Source of the DNA: Boseongicola sp.
GTDB lineage: Bacteria; Pseudomonadota; Alphaproteobacteria; Rhodobacterales; Rhodobacteraceae
DNA length: 64,000 nucleotides
NCBI GenBank assembly: GCA_014075275.1
Contig: CP046179.1
Coordinates: 366,501-430,500 of the forward strand
Direction: 5' to 3'
In this document: piece after piece, positions 35,114 to 43,452 of the stretch
How the letters are laid out: each line of letters begins with the position of its first letter
Numbering within the stretch: position 1 is the first letter of the stretch
Made by a program: the position numbers and the translations under genes
The notes under the pieces: model-generated
What the model saw: only the letters and a program-made list of their open reading frames with translations
Database searches by the model: none
What the model was told of the DNA's origin: nothing

Positions 35114-36431
35114 ATGTTGGATACGGCGACGAATTTGTACGCACTTTTGAAGGACCCGAGTTTGCTTGAAACCCGCGCCTATCTGGCGGGCGACTGGGTT
35201 GACGGCGCGGGCGGCAGGACCTTTGACGTCACGAACCCGGCACGTGGCGATGTGATCGCGACGGTTGCGGATGTAGATCGCGCGCAAGTCGCGGATGCCA
35301 TTGCGAAATCAGCGGCAGCCCAGAAGGAATGGGCGGCGCGCACGGCAAAAGACCGTGCCAATATCCTGCGCGGCTGGTTCGATCTGATGATCGAAAACGC
35401 AGATGATCTGTCGGTGATCCTGACGGCGGAGCAGGGCAAACCCCTGGCCGAGGCAAAAGGTGAGATCGTCTATGGCGCCTCTTTCATCGAATGGTTCGCG
35501 GAAGAGGCCAAGCGTATTTACGGCGAGACTATTCCAGGTCATCAGCCGGACAAGCGTATCACGGTTTTGAAGCAGCCGATTGGTGTCTGTGCTGCGATCA
35601 CGCCCTGGAACTTCCCGAACGCGATGATCACCCGCAAGGTGGCCCCTGCTTTGGCGGCGGGATGCGCGATGCTGGTGCGCCCGGCGACCCAGACACCGCT
35701 GTCGGCGCTGGCCATGGCGGTTTTGGCTGACCGTGCAGGTTTGCCGAAGGGTATCTTGTCGATTGTGCCGTCGTCGGCAGCGTCCGAGATTGGTAAAGAA
35801 TTTTGCGAGAATCATACCGTGCGCAAGTTGTCGTTCACTGGTTCGACCGAGGTGGGTCGGATTTTGCTGCGCCAGGCTGCGGATCAGGTGATGAAGTGTT
35901 CCATGGAACTGGGCGGCAATGCACCGTTCATTGTCTTTGATGACGCTGATCTGGATGCGGCTGTCGATGGGGCCATGGCCAGCAAGTTCCGCAATAACGG
36001 TCAGACATGTGTCTGCGCCAACCGGATTTACGTTCAGGACGCTGTATACGATGAATTTGCGGCTAAGCTGTCGGCTAAGCTGGCTGAAATGAAAGTTGGT
36101 GACGGGTGTGACCCGCGACATGAAGGTTGCGGTGGAAGAGACATTTGGTCCGCTTGCACCCCTGTTCCGGTTCAGCAATGTCGACGATGTAATTGAGCAG
36201 GCCAATGACACTATTTTCGGCCTGGCCAGTTACTTCTATGCCCGCGATCTGGGGCGCGTGACCAAGGTGGCCGAGGCGCTGGAATACGGCATCGTGGGCG
36301 TGAACACCGGGATCATTTCGACCGAGGTCGCGCCCTTTGGCGGTGTTAAGCAATCGGGGCTTGGACGTGAGGGATCGCATCACGGGATCGAGGACTATCT
36401 TGAGATGAAATACATCTGTGTAAGTGTCTAG
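35114..36431 (+). pseudogene. gabD: Succinate-semialdehyde dehydrogenase, disrupted by internal deletion and frameshift
   Basis: From the ATG at 35114 (GGAGG upstream) the frame reads as normal GabD through the nucleotide site (ITPWNFPNAMI), FTGSTEVG, the catalytic Glu in MELGGNAP and the Cys in NNGQTCVCANR, up to KVGDG near 36105. It then changes to unrelated residues and stops at 36196. The rest of the enzyme (VTGVTRDMKVAVEETFGPLAPLFRF ... LGREGSHHGIEDYLEMKYICVSV) continues in another frame to 36431. Compared with family members, about 52 residues (the TIGPLI ... FFQPTI region) are missing at the junction. The product should be truncated and inactive. A programmed frameshift cannot explain the lost codons. 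Confidence 0.9.
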
Positions 36432-36459
36432 GTTTCCCCTGCCTTCGGCAGGCGATCCG

Positions 36460-36508
36460 CTGGGGGCGCTGCCCCCAGACCCCCGGAGTATTTTTGATCA
36501 GAAGAAGA
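36460..36508 (+). repeat. GC-hairpin plus GTATTTTTGATCAGAAGAAG-core repeat
   Basis: Stem CTGGGGGC / GCCCCCAG with loop GCT (36460-36478), then ACCCCCGG and the core AGTATTTTTGATCAGAAGAAG (36488-36508). It follows the gabD remnant and is the same subtype as 24306-24360 and 55167-55214. Confidence 0.7.
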
Positions 36509-36644
36509 TGATTTCGCCAGCTTGGTGAAAACATAAACCTTGCGGTGACATGGTCGGCGTGCGGGTCGACACAACAGAAGTGTGGCGAAATAAATTTAGC
36601 CATGCGCCAAGGATTGACCTTTGGGGTGCGTCTTACCCATCGTG

Positions 36645-37184
36645 ATGCGTATGACAGTTTCGGATGAAGCCTTGGCCAAAGCGGCGGCAGGTGGGGACGG
36701 CGATGCCTTTTCGGCATTGATCTCGCGCCATTATGACCGCTTGTTCCGCTTTGCGTTTCGTCTGACCGGGCGGCGCGAGGACGCCGAGGATCTGGTTCAG
36801 GACATTTGCGTGGTGCTGCCCACCAAGCTTAGGGCATTTCGGGGCGAGGCGCGGTTTACGACCTGGCTGTATCGGGTGGCGGTAAATGCGACCCACGACC
36901 GACGCCGACGGGCCGCGGCCCATGCGCGGGCGGCGGAGGGTTGGGGCGAAGTTGAATTGGCACGTCGGGCAGAAGCGGATGAGGCGCGGGTGGCGCTGGA
37001 TTGGTTGCAAGCGGCGATGGCTTCGTTGCCAGAAGATTTGCGCGACACGTTGGCTTTAACGCTGGAGGACGGAATGACCCATGGTGCGGCGGCTGAGGTT
37101 CTGGGGGTCAGCGAGGGCACTGTTAGCTGGCGCATGTCAGAAGTGAAAAAGCGATTGCGGGCGTTAAAGGACGCAGAGCTATGA
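36645..37184 (+). CDS. ECF-type RNA polymerase sigma factor
   Basis: About 179 residues. Region 2 reads FSALISRHYDRLFRFAFRLTGRREDAEDLVQDICVVL, ending in the ECF-typical DLVQD; FTTWLYRVAVNATHD follows; region 4 reads LPEDLRDTLALTLEDGMTHGAAAEVLGVSEGTVSWRMSEVKKRL. Start codons are ambiguous (GTG 36642, ATG 36645, ATG 36651; a TTG lies at 36621). Its stop overlaps the start of the VWA protein gene by four bases, so the two are produced together. The downstream protein probably takes the place of an anti-sigma factor. Confidence 0.9.
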   Translation: MRMTVSDEALAKAAAGGDGDAFSALISRHYDRLFRFAFRLTGRREDAEDLVQDICVVLPTKLRAFRGEARFTTWLYRVAVNATHDRRRRAAAHARAAEGWGEVELARRAEADEARVALDWLQAAMASLPEDLRDTLALTLEDGMTHGAAAEVLGVSEGTVSWRMSEVKKRLRALKDAEL

Positions 37185-39262
37185 GCGATGAGTTGGACGA
37201 TCTGAAGAGAGCCATGGAGGCGGCGACGCCTTTGCCGGATGCGGTGAAGAAGGCGTCGAATCTCACCATGGCGGAAGAAAATTTCGCGCGGATCCAAGGA
37301 ATTGGGTCCGGGCTGCGTCACACATCTGAGCGAGGTCAATTGACCCGCATATTTGATGGAGTGAAGCAGATGTTGAATGTGATGACGACGCGCGGTGGGT
37401 TGACGGCGACGACGGCTATGGTGGCGGTCGGGGCTTTTGTGGTGCTGCCTGGGGGGCGGGATTTGTTGATGCCGCCGGGTGATTTTGATCTTGGCGCGCG
37501 GGTGGAACAGCCGGAAATTGTGGCTCCTGTGGAAAACACTGTCGTTGACGAGATTGCTGTTGGCGGTGAGGCGCAGCTACAGGGCACTGAAAGTCGACAG
37601 TTTGGTGATGACGTCTTGGCCGTAACGGAAGCGCCGCGCGATCTGACCCGGCGGGATAGGGCTGAGGCGGATGCTATGATGTCCGAGTTGGCTTTGGAAG
37701 AGCCGATGATGGAAATGGCGGATGCGGCTTCACCGGTTGCGCCCTTGGGTCAGGTTGCTTCGAAGTCAGTGGCACGCGAGCAGTTTCAGGCTGCGCCGAC
37801 CGCGACGATGGAGGCTGAAGCCCTGATCATTCGCCCCGATGAGCGAGTTGTGATCGTCGAAGGCGATACCGAAGCTTTCGCGAATGAAGAGGTTTCGCCG
37901 CTGAAGATAACGGGTGACGAGCCGGTTTCGACGTTTTCGATTGATGTGGATACGGCGTCTTATGCCGTCGTGCGGTCGTCTTTGATGGCGGGTGCTTTGC
38001 CGCCGGAGCAGGCGGTTCGGGTTGAGGAAATGGTCAACTATTTTCCCTATGACTATGCCGCGCCCGATGGGGCGCACCCGTTCCGCCCTGCGGTTACGGT
38101 AATGCCGACGCCGTGGAATTCGGGCACCGAGTTGGTGCATATCGGCATTCAGGGAACGATGCCTGCTGTTGAGGATCGTCCGCCGCTGAATCTGGTTTTC
38201 CTGATTGATACGTCGGGGTCGATGCAGGATGCCAATAAGCTGCCGTTGTTGAAGCAATCTTTTCGGTTGATGTTGAGCGAGTTACGCCCCGACGATGAGG
38301 TCTCGATTGTGACCTATGCGGGCAGTGCCGGGCAGGTATTGGAGCCGACGCGGGCAGCAGAACGGTCTGTTATCTTGGCGGCTTTGGAGCGGTTGTCGGC
38401 AGGTGGCTCGACCGCTGGTCAGGCGGGGATTGAGCAGGCCTATGCGGTCGCCGAAGGTATGGCCGGTGAGGGCGAAGTCACCCGGGTTGTTCTGGCGACG
38501 GATGGGGATTTCAATGTTGGGATCAGTGATCCGGAAGCTTTGAAAGATGTGATCGCCAAGAAGCGCGAAAGCGGCACTTACTTAAGCGTTCTGGGCTTTG
38601 GGCGGGGCAATCTGGACGATGCCACGATGCAGGCGCTGGCGCAGAACGGCAACGGGCAGGCGGCCTATATCGACACGTTGTCCGAGGCGCGAAAGGTGCT
38701 TGTAGATCAGTTGACCGGCGCGTTGTTTCCGATTGCCAATGACGTGAAGATACAGGTTGAGTTCAATCCGGCTGAAATCGCGGAATACCGGTTGATCGGC
38801 TATGAAACGCGCGCTTTGGCCCGCGAGGATTTCAACAATGATCGTGTCGATGCTGGTGATATTGGGGCCGGGCATTCGGTGACGGCGATCTATGAGGTGA
38901 CGCCTGTGGGCTCGGATGCGGTTCGAAATGGACCGCTGCGGTATGGCGATGACACTGCGTTTTCCGGCGATAGCACGGGCGAATTGGGGTTCTTCAAACT
39001 GCGGTATAAATCGCCAGGCGAGAGCACGAGTGTGTTGTTGGAAGAACCAATTTTTGCCGAGCAGGGCACGGCGGGATCGGACATTCAGTTCTCGGTCGCG
39101 ATGGCAGGATTCGGACAGTTGCTGCGCGGCGGTGAGTATCTGGGTGGCTGGTCCTGGGGTGAGGCGATTGCGCTGGCCTCGGGGTCCCGTGGCGAGGACG
39201 CCTTTGGTTATCGGGCAGAGGCTGTGACGTTGATGCGGCTGGCTGAGACATTGGCGAAGTAG
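37181..39262 (+). CDS. VWA-domain membrane protein (YfbK-like), partner of the ECF sigma factor
   Basis: 693 residues. A cytoplasmic N terminus of about 65 residues is followed by one hydrophobic segment (ATTAMVAVGAFVVLPGG). Next come an acidic linker, the YfbK-type VWF_N domain (FSIDVDTASYAVVRSSLMAGALPPEQAVRVEEMVNYFPYDY), a VWA domain with the MIDAS motif DTSGSMQ and VLATDGDFNVGI, and a DUF3520-type C-terminal domain. The VWA faces the periplasm and may bind a protein in a metal-dependent way. The layout suggests a single-helix anti-sigma-like sensor, from its four-base overlap with the sigma gene. YfbK itself is poorly understood. Confidence 0.85.
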   Translation: MSDELDDLKRAMEAATPLPDAVKKASNLTMAEENFARIQGIGSGLRHTSERGQLTRIFDGVKQMLNVMTTRGGLTATTAMVAVGAFVVLPGGRDLLMPPGDFDLGARVEQPEIVAPVENTVVDEIAVGGEAQLQGTESRQFGDDVLAVTEAPRDLTRRDRAEADAMMSELALEEPMMEMADAASPVAPLGQVASKSVAREQFQAAPTATMEAEALIIRPDERVVIVEGDTEAFANEEVSPLKITGDEPVSTFSIDVDTASYAVVRSSLMAGALPPEQAVRVEEMVNYFPYDYAAPDGAHPFRPAVTVMPTPWNSGTELVHIGIQGTMPAVEDRPPLNLVFLIDTSGSMQDANKLPLLKQSFRLMLSELRPDDEVSIVTYAGSAGQVLEPTRAAERSVILAALERLSAGGSTAGQAGIEQAYAVAEGMAGEGEVTRVVLATDGDFNVGISDPEALKDVIAKKRESGTYLSVLGFGRGNLDDATMQALAQNGNGQAAYIDTLSEARKVLVDQLTGALFPIANDVKIQVEFNPAEIAEYRLIGYETRALAREDFNNDRVDAGDIGAGHSVTAIYEVTPVGSDAVRNGPLRYGDDTAFSGDSTGELGFFKLRYKSPGESTSVLLEEPIFAEQGTAGSDIQFSVAMAGFGQLLRGGEYLGGWSWGEAIALASGSRGEDAFGYRAEAVTLMRLAETLAK

Positions 39263-39282
39263 GTTTCGCCCTTCGGGGTCGA

Positions 39283-39320
39283 GGGGGGGGGGGGCCGCCG
39301 GGTAAACCCGGCGGCCCTTT
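39283..39320 (+). terminator. Strong terminator preceded by a run of twelve G
   Basis: A run of twelve G (39283-39294) leads into a 12-bp stem, GGGCCGCCGGGT (39292-39303) and ACCCGGCGGCCC (39306-39317), then TTTTGCG. It ends the sigma/VWA operon. The G-run is a site where copy-number slippage or base-calling error is likely. Confidence 0.85.
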
Positions 39321-39362
39321 TGCGTGTTTTAGGTAAGATGAAGGAGCTTGGTGCGCCTTCAG

Positions 39363-40538
39363 TCAGGTGCTACGCGCTGTGTCGTATGCGTCGAGCATTT
39401 CGTTGAACTCATTGACAGGCATGTTGTCGTCTATTGCAGCTTCCATGCGTTCGGCCTGGGATTTTGGGATCAGCCCGCCGACGGGCGGGTCGCGGTCGAG
39501 GTTGGTGGGGAAGGCGTAGCCTTCGGCGCTGGCGGCGATGACGTTTGCGATTTCGCCTGCGCTCAGCGCGGTGTTTTGCAGGACCGGGTAGAGCGCTTTG
39601 GCCATGGCAGTGCGGTTAACGGTTTCGATGGAGCGCCCGAAGGCGGAGCCGATCTGAAGGAGGTTGGCCATGCGGTAGATGTCGGTTGAGACATTGTTGC
39701 CGGCGCCATGCATGAGAGCCGGGTTGAAGAAGACTGCATCGCCTTTTTCAAGCGCAAGCTGGGCGTGGTTTTCGGCGAAGTATTGTTGGAACTCCGGGCG
39801 ACCGAAGGCGACATAGCCATCGCGGAAACTTTGCGAATAGGGCAAGAGCATCGTCGGGCCACTTTCCAGCGGCATGTCGCAATGGGCGACGGCGCCTTGA
39901 AGCGTGAGCGAAGGCGATGTGATGTGCGCCTGAACAGGGTAGGTGGCCAATTGATCGGGCGTCATGAAGCCGAGGTGGTAATCTCGGTGCGGAGTTTGGG
40001 CGGCCCCGCCGGGGTTTACGCGGTTGACTTGTGCGGTGACCTGATAGCCGCGCCCGAGCCATGCGCGGCTGGCCATGGCGATGGCGTCTGAGGCGAAATA
40101 GGCGGCGAAGTTTTCCGGGTTGGCGAGGCAGTGTTTCTGCGCGGCATTCCAGACACGGTCGTTTGCGCCGGGTTTGGCGAAGTGATCGCCGCCGCCTGCG
40201 CCGGTTGCGCGTTCAGCTTCGATGAGTTGGTTGAAGACCTCGGTCGCCTGATCGACGAACACGAGGTCGGGCATGGCGTTTTTGATCGCGATGACGCCAG
40301 CGCCTTTGTCGAAGATCTGGTTCCATTCGGCCATGAGGGCGAGTTTGTTAGCCAGCGTTTTGGCGGCGTTGCGGACGGTTTCACCGTCGTAGATTGGGAT
40401 GTTTTGCTGAACTTCGGCAGCATTAGGCAGATTGGCGATGTCTGTGGTGCGGTCCATATCGCGTTTGAAGGCATCGAAATCGCCTGACGTCGCGTCGAGC
40501 CAGACTTGTTGGCTGAGGGATTTGGTTGGTGCGTTCAT
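39363..40538 (-). CDS. Phytanoyl-CoA dioxygenase family (PhyH-like) oxygenase
   Basis: 391 residues. The Fe(II)/2-oxoglutarate signature is visible: HxD in TPHRDYHLGF, then the distal His in NPALMHGAGNNVS about 90 residues later, followed by Arg in YRMANLLQ for the 2-oxoglutarate carboxylate. FDKGAGVIAIKNAMPD is a family-like N-terminal stretch. I chose the ATG at 40538; longer frames run into the promoter region. It is divergent from a LacI-type regulator, 88 bases away, which is the likely controller. The substrate is unknown; metabolites and amino-acid derivatives are typical. Confidence 0.75.
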   Translation of the reverse strand: MNAPTKSLSQQVWLDATSGDFDAFKRDMDRTTDIANLPNAAEVQQNIPIYDGETVRNAAKTLANKLALMAEWNQIFDKGAGVIAIKNAMPDLVFVDQATEVFNQLIEAERATGAGGGDHFAKPGANDRVWNAAQKHCLANPENFAAYFASDAIAMASRAWLGRGYQVTAQVNRVNPGGAAQTPHRDYHLGFMTPDQLATYPVQAHITSPSLTLQGAVAHCDMPLESGPTMLLPYSQSFRDGYVAFGRPEFQQYFAENHAQLALEKGDAVFFNPALMHGAGNNVSTDIYRMANLLQIGSAFGRSIETVNRTAMAKALYPVLQNTALSAGEIANVIAASAEGYAFPTNLDRDPPVGGLIPKSQAERMEAAIDDNMPVNEFNEMLDAYDTARST

Positions 40539-40600
40539 GAGTTGGCCCTTTGTTGTTGAAGTCAGAATAGGGAGGATTGCGGTGGTTTGGGATGGAAAAG

Positions 40601-40620
40601 ACCTCAGAAACACCTCAGAA
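40601..40620. promoter_or_regulatory. Direct repeat between divergent oxygenase and LacI genes
   Basis: ACCTCAGAA occurs twice, at 40601-40609 and 40612-40620, exactly one helical turn apart (11 bases), in the 88-base divergent promoter region just before the regulator start. The spacing suits a regulator binding site, although LacI operators are usually palindromic. Confidence 0.3.
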
Positions 40621-40626
40621 TGAAGT

Positions 40627-41646
40627 ATGGTTGATCAGTTTCCTATGAAAGAGATCGCGTTCCAGGCGGGGGTGAGTCTGGCGACGGTGGACCGGGCGTT
40701 GCATGGGCGGGCCGGGGTGCGGGCGGTGACGCGGGCGCGGGTGGCGGCGGCAATTGGGGAGTTGGAGCGGCAGTATGGGGCAGTGGGATTGGCCGGGCGG
40801 CGGGTATCGATTGATGTGGTGATGGAAGCGCCGCGGCGGTTTTCGGATGCAGTGCGGGCGGCGTTTGAGGCGGAACTGCCGGCGCTGCGGCCTGCCAGTG
40901 TGACGGCGCGGTTTCATGTGGGGCAGACGCTGGGGGACGCGGAGTTCTTAAGCATTCTTAAGGCGATCCGGCGACGGGGGAGCCATGGTGTGGTTTTGAA
41001 AGCTCCGTTGCGCGATGGCATTGCAGAGATGGCGCGGGGGTTGATGGCGGCGGGGATACCGGTGCTGACTTTCGTGACGGATCTGCCGGAAGATGCGCGG
41101 GCGGCCTATGTCGGGATAGATAACCGAGCGGCCGGGGCGGCGGCGGCCTGGCTGATGGGGCACATGTTGGTAGGGCGGCCATGCGAGGTCATGACGACGA
41201 TGTCGAGTGCGCAGTTTTCCGGTGAAGATGAACGGGTTACGGGATTTCGCGAAGCGATGGCGGAGCGGTTTCCAAAGATTGGCATTCTTCAGGTCTCAGA
41301 GGGGATGGGCCTTGAGAGGGACACCAAGGAGTTGGTGGCGGCAGCCTTGGAGGCGCATCCGGGGATCGGCGCGGTCTATTCGGTTGGGGGTGGAAACCGC
41401 GCTGTTTTGCAGGCCTTTCGAGAGGCGCGGCGGGAGTGTCGGGTGTTTGCAGCGCATGACCTGGATCGGGCGAACCGGGCATTGTTGGCTGCGCGACAAT
41501 TAACTTTTGTCATTCACCATGATCTGCGCCAGGACGCGCGGACGGTCTGTCAGGCGGTCCTGCATTATCATCGTATGCTGTCGGACGAGGTGCGCTTTGT
41601 GCCGTCCCGGTTTGAAGTTGTGACGCCTGAGGGTTTGGTAGATTAA
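40627..41646 (+). CDS. LacI-family transcriptional regulator
   Basis: 339 residues. The N-terminal helix-turn-helix with hinge (PMKEIAFQAGVSLATVDRALHGRAGVRAVTRARVAAAIGEL) is textbook LacI. The rest is a periplasmic-binding-type sensor with the expected stretches VTDLPEDARAAYVGIDNRAAGAAAAWLM and GIGAVYSVGGGNRAVLQAF. The missing Asp/Arg set of sugar binders leaves the effector unclear. It is divergent from the PhyH-like gene. No strong ribosome site precedes the ATG at 40627. Confidence 0.88.
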   Translation: MVDQFPMKEIAFQAGVSLATVDRALHGRAGVRAVTRARVAAAIGELERQYGAVGLAGRRVSIDVVMEAPRRFSDAVRAAFEAELPALRPASVTARFHVGQTLGDAEFLSILKAIRRRGSHGVVLKAPLRDGIAEMARGLMAAGIPVLTFVTDLPEDARAAYVGIDNRAAGAAAAWLMGHMLVGRPCEVMTTMSSAQFSGEDERVTGFREAMAERFPKIGILQVSEGMGLERDTKELVAAALEAHPGIGAVYSVGGGNRAVLQAFREARRECRVFAAHDLDRANRALLAARQLTFVIHHDLRQDARTVCQAVLHYHRMLSDEVRFVPSRFEVVTPEGLVD

Positions 41647-41741
41647 CAAAGTCTTTTGGGAGCGCGCGGTGATGTCCGCGTTCCTGCACGACAACATGGC
41701 GAGTGCCCTTAAAAACAAGCGGAAATCGCTGATTTTGGAGT

Positions 41742-41839
41742 GTCGGTATTACGTCGGTATCGCGTCGGTGCGGGCACTGACGCTTGGAAATGGCGTGGAG
41801 ATCGACGCGATCTCCAATGTGAAATTCGACGCGAATTTC
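41742..41839 (+). repeat. Composite intergenic repeat with two ACG-spaced palindromes
   Basis: Near-tandem units TCGGTATTACG, TCGGTATCGCG and TCGGTGC (41743-41770) are followed by GGAGATCG-ACG-CGATCTCC (41797-41815) and GAAATTCG-ACG-CGAATTTC (41821-41839). The arms of the two palindromes differ, while the spacer and inner CG stay fixed. It matches the element at 10137. The rest of the 41647-41913 gap holds no gene. Confidence 0.75.
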
Positions 41840-41913
41840 GGGAAGAAGTTAGCGTGGGGTCGTGGGGGAAAGCGTGCACTGGAACCTTTGTAAGGTTCCG
41901 GGCGATCTCTGCG

Positions 41914-42885
41914 TCAGAGATCGCTGTCCTCTTCGATGTAAGTGTTGATGATCGCGTGGAAGTCCGCATCGGCTTTGAAGCCGAGGGAGATGGCGCGTTC
42001 CGGGGTGAAATTGCGGGGCCAGCCTTTGACGATTTCCATGATGGCAGCGTCGGGCTGGGGTTTGATCAATTTGACAACCTCGTTGCCGGAAATGTCGCGC
42101 AGGGCTTCTATCTGTTCTTCGACAGTACAGCTGACGCCGGGCAGGTTCAGGGCGCGGCGGGTGCCGAGTTGGGAAAGGTCGATAGTGCCCGCGTGACGCA
42201 GGAACCCGGCGGCTGAGCGGGGAGAGGCATGCCAGTGGCGCACGTCCGTTGGCACCGGCAGGATCGCCTCGACGCCATTCAGGGGCTCGCGGATGATGCC
42301 GGAAAAGAAGGACGACGCCGCGAGGTTTGGTTTGCCCGGGCGCACACAGATGGTTGGCAGGCGGATCGAGAGGCCGTCGAGGAAGCCCTTGCGCGAGAAA
42401 TCCGACAGCATGAGTTCCGAGATGGCTTTTTGAGCGCCGTAGGACGTTTGCGGGGCCGAGAGGAATTCGTCATCGATCTTGTCGGGGTAGGGCGCGCCGA
42501 AGACGGCGATGGACGAAGTGAAAACTACGCGGGGTCGCCAAGCGCCGCCGCTGGCGGTGTGTTCGGCGCGGATGGTTTCCAGGAAATTCCAGAAAGCTGT
42601 GCCGTTGATTGTCCAGCCGAGGTCGAAATCGGTCTCGGCCTGGCCCGAGACGATGGACGCGAGGTGGAAAATGGTGTCGGGGCGTTGGGCGATCAGGGAT
42701 TGAATCGCGTCTTTGTCGGTAACGTTGCCGGTGACGCGCGTTGTCGCAGACGCGCCTTTGGGGGGGAAGGCGAGATCGAAGAGTGTGACGGTATCGCTGG
42801 CATCGTAAAGCGGTGTTTCAGCAAGGCTGCTGGCGAATTTCTGGCCGACCATGCCGCCGCCGCCAATGATCAGTGTCGATGCCAA
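41914..42885 (-). CDS. denD: D-erythronate dehydrogenase-like NAD(P)-dependent epimerase/dehydrogenase
   Basis: A 323-residue extended short-chain dehydrogenase. The cofactor motif is GGGGMVGQKFA, an Asp in LFDLAF follows, and the catalytic Ser and Tyr-x-x-x-Lys are TSSIAVFG and YGAQK. SGQAETDFDLGWTINGT and LPTICVRPGKPNLAASSFFSGIIREPLNG are strongly DenD-like. DenD oxidises D-erythronate to 2-oxo-tetronate. The partner genes of that pathway (otnK, otnC, otnI) are not adjacent; the gene lies next to the cobalamin cluster instead, so the symbol is by resemblance. Confidence 0.8.
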   Translation of the reverse strand: MASTLIIGGGGMVGQKFASSLAETPLYDASDTVTLFDLAFPPKGASATTRVTGNVTDKDAIQSLIAQRPDTIFHLASIVSGQAETDFDLGWTINGTAFWNFLETIRAEHTASGGAWRPRVVFTSSIAVFGAPYPDKIDDEFLSAPQTSYGAQKAISELMLSDFSRKGFLDGLSIRLPTICVRPGKPNLAASSFFSGIIREPLNGVEAILPVPTDVRHWHASPRSAAGFLRHAGTIDLSQLGTRRALNLPGVSCTVEEQIEALRDISGNEVVKLIKPQPDAAIMEIVKGWPRNFTPERAISLGFKADADFHAIINTYIEEDSDL

Positions 42886-42942
42886 TGGATGGTCCCTTCG
42901 TTGTAGCTTTGCCGTGAGGGTAGCCAGGTCTTGAGGCTTGGG

Positions 42943-43452
42943 CTAGGCCAGTTCCCGAAAGGTGCCGAAGTCGAGTTTGGCGTTCCAGGGATCATCGTGG
43001 CCCAGATGCCACGCTGCGGCGCGGTAGACGCCCATGTGACTGACCCACAGGGTTGGCTCAGCGGTTGTATTATCCAGCGCGCGACGCACGCGGGTTGCCA
43101 GTTGGGCAACGCTTTCGCCGCCGTGGGGGCGGGCGTTGTTAAAATCATCTGCCCATTGGTCAAGTTCATGGCGGGGAAGGTCGTTCCAGGGGACACCCTC
43201 CCACTTGCCGAAGTCCATTTCGATGAGATCGGGGTTTGTCGTAAGCGGGATGTTTCGGGTGTTTGCGATGGATGCCGCTAATAAGTGGCAGCGCGACAGA
43301 GGGCTGCTGACGATACGTTCGATGGGAGGTAAGGTGTTGGCAAGATGAGTGAAATCGGCGTGATAGGTGTCAATGAGCGGTAGGTCCGTGCGGCCATAGC
43401 ACAGACCACTTGCGCCCGTGGGTTCGGTGTGGCGCAGGAAGATCAGAGCCAT
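42943..43452 (-). CDS. Histidine phosphatase family protein, candidate alpha-ribazole phosphatase
   Basis: 169 residues of the phosphoglycerate-mutase-like branch. The variant catalytic motif is LRHTEP (the RHG/RHT His), VSSPLSRCHLLA follows, and the second His lies in LWVSHMGVYRAAAW. The start overlaps the end of cobS by ten bases in the same operon, so it probably dephosphorylates alpha-ribazole 5'-phosphate or adenosylcobalamin 5'-phosphate (CobC of Salmonella). The last residues (FGTFRELA) end cleanly. The role rests on context. Confidence 0.78.
   Translation of the reverse strand: MALIFLRHTEPTGASGLCYGRTDLPLIDTYHADFTHLANTLPPIERIVSSPLSRCHLLAASIANTRNIPLTTNPDLIEMDFGKWEGVPWNDLPRHELDQWADDFNNARPHGGESVAQLATRVRRALDNTTAEPTLWVSHMGVYRAAAWHLGHDDPWNAKLDFGTFRELA

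Noticed and set aside
35081-36431. Programmed ribosomal frameshift as explanation of the split gabD
   Set aside because: About 52 conserved residues are missing at the junction; a frameshift would change frame but not remove codons.
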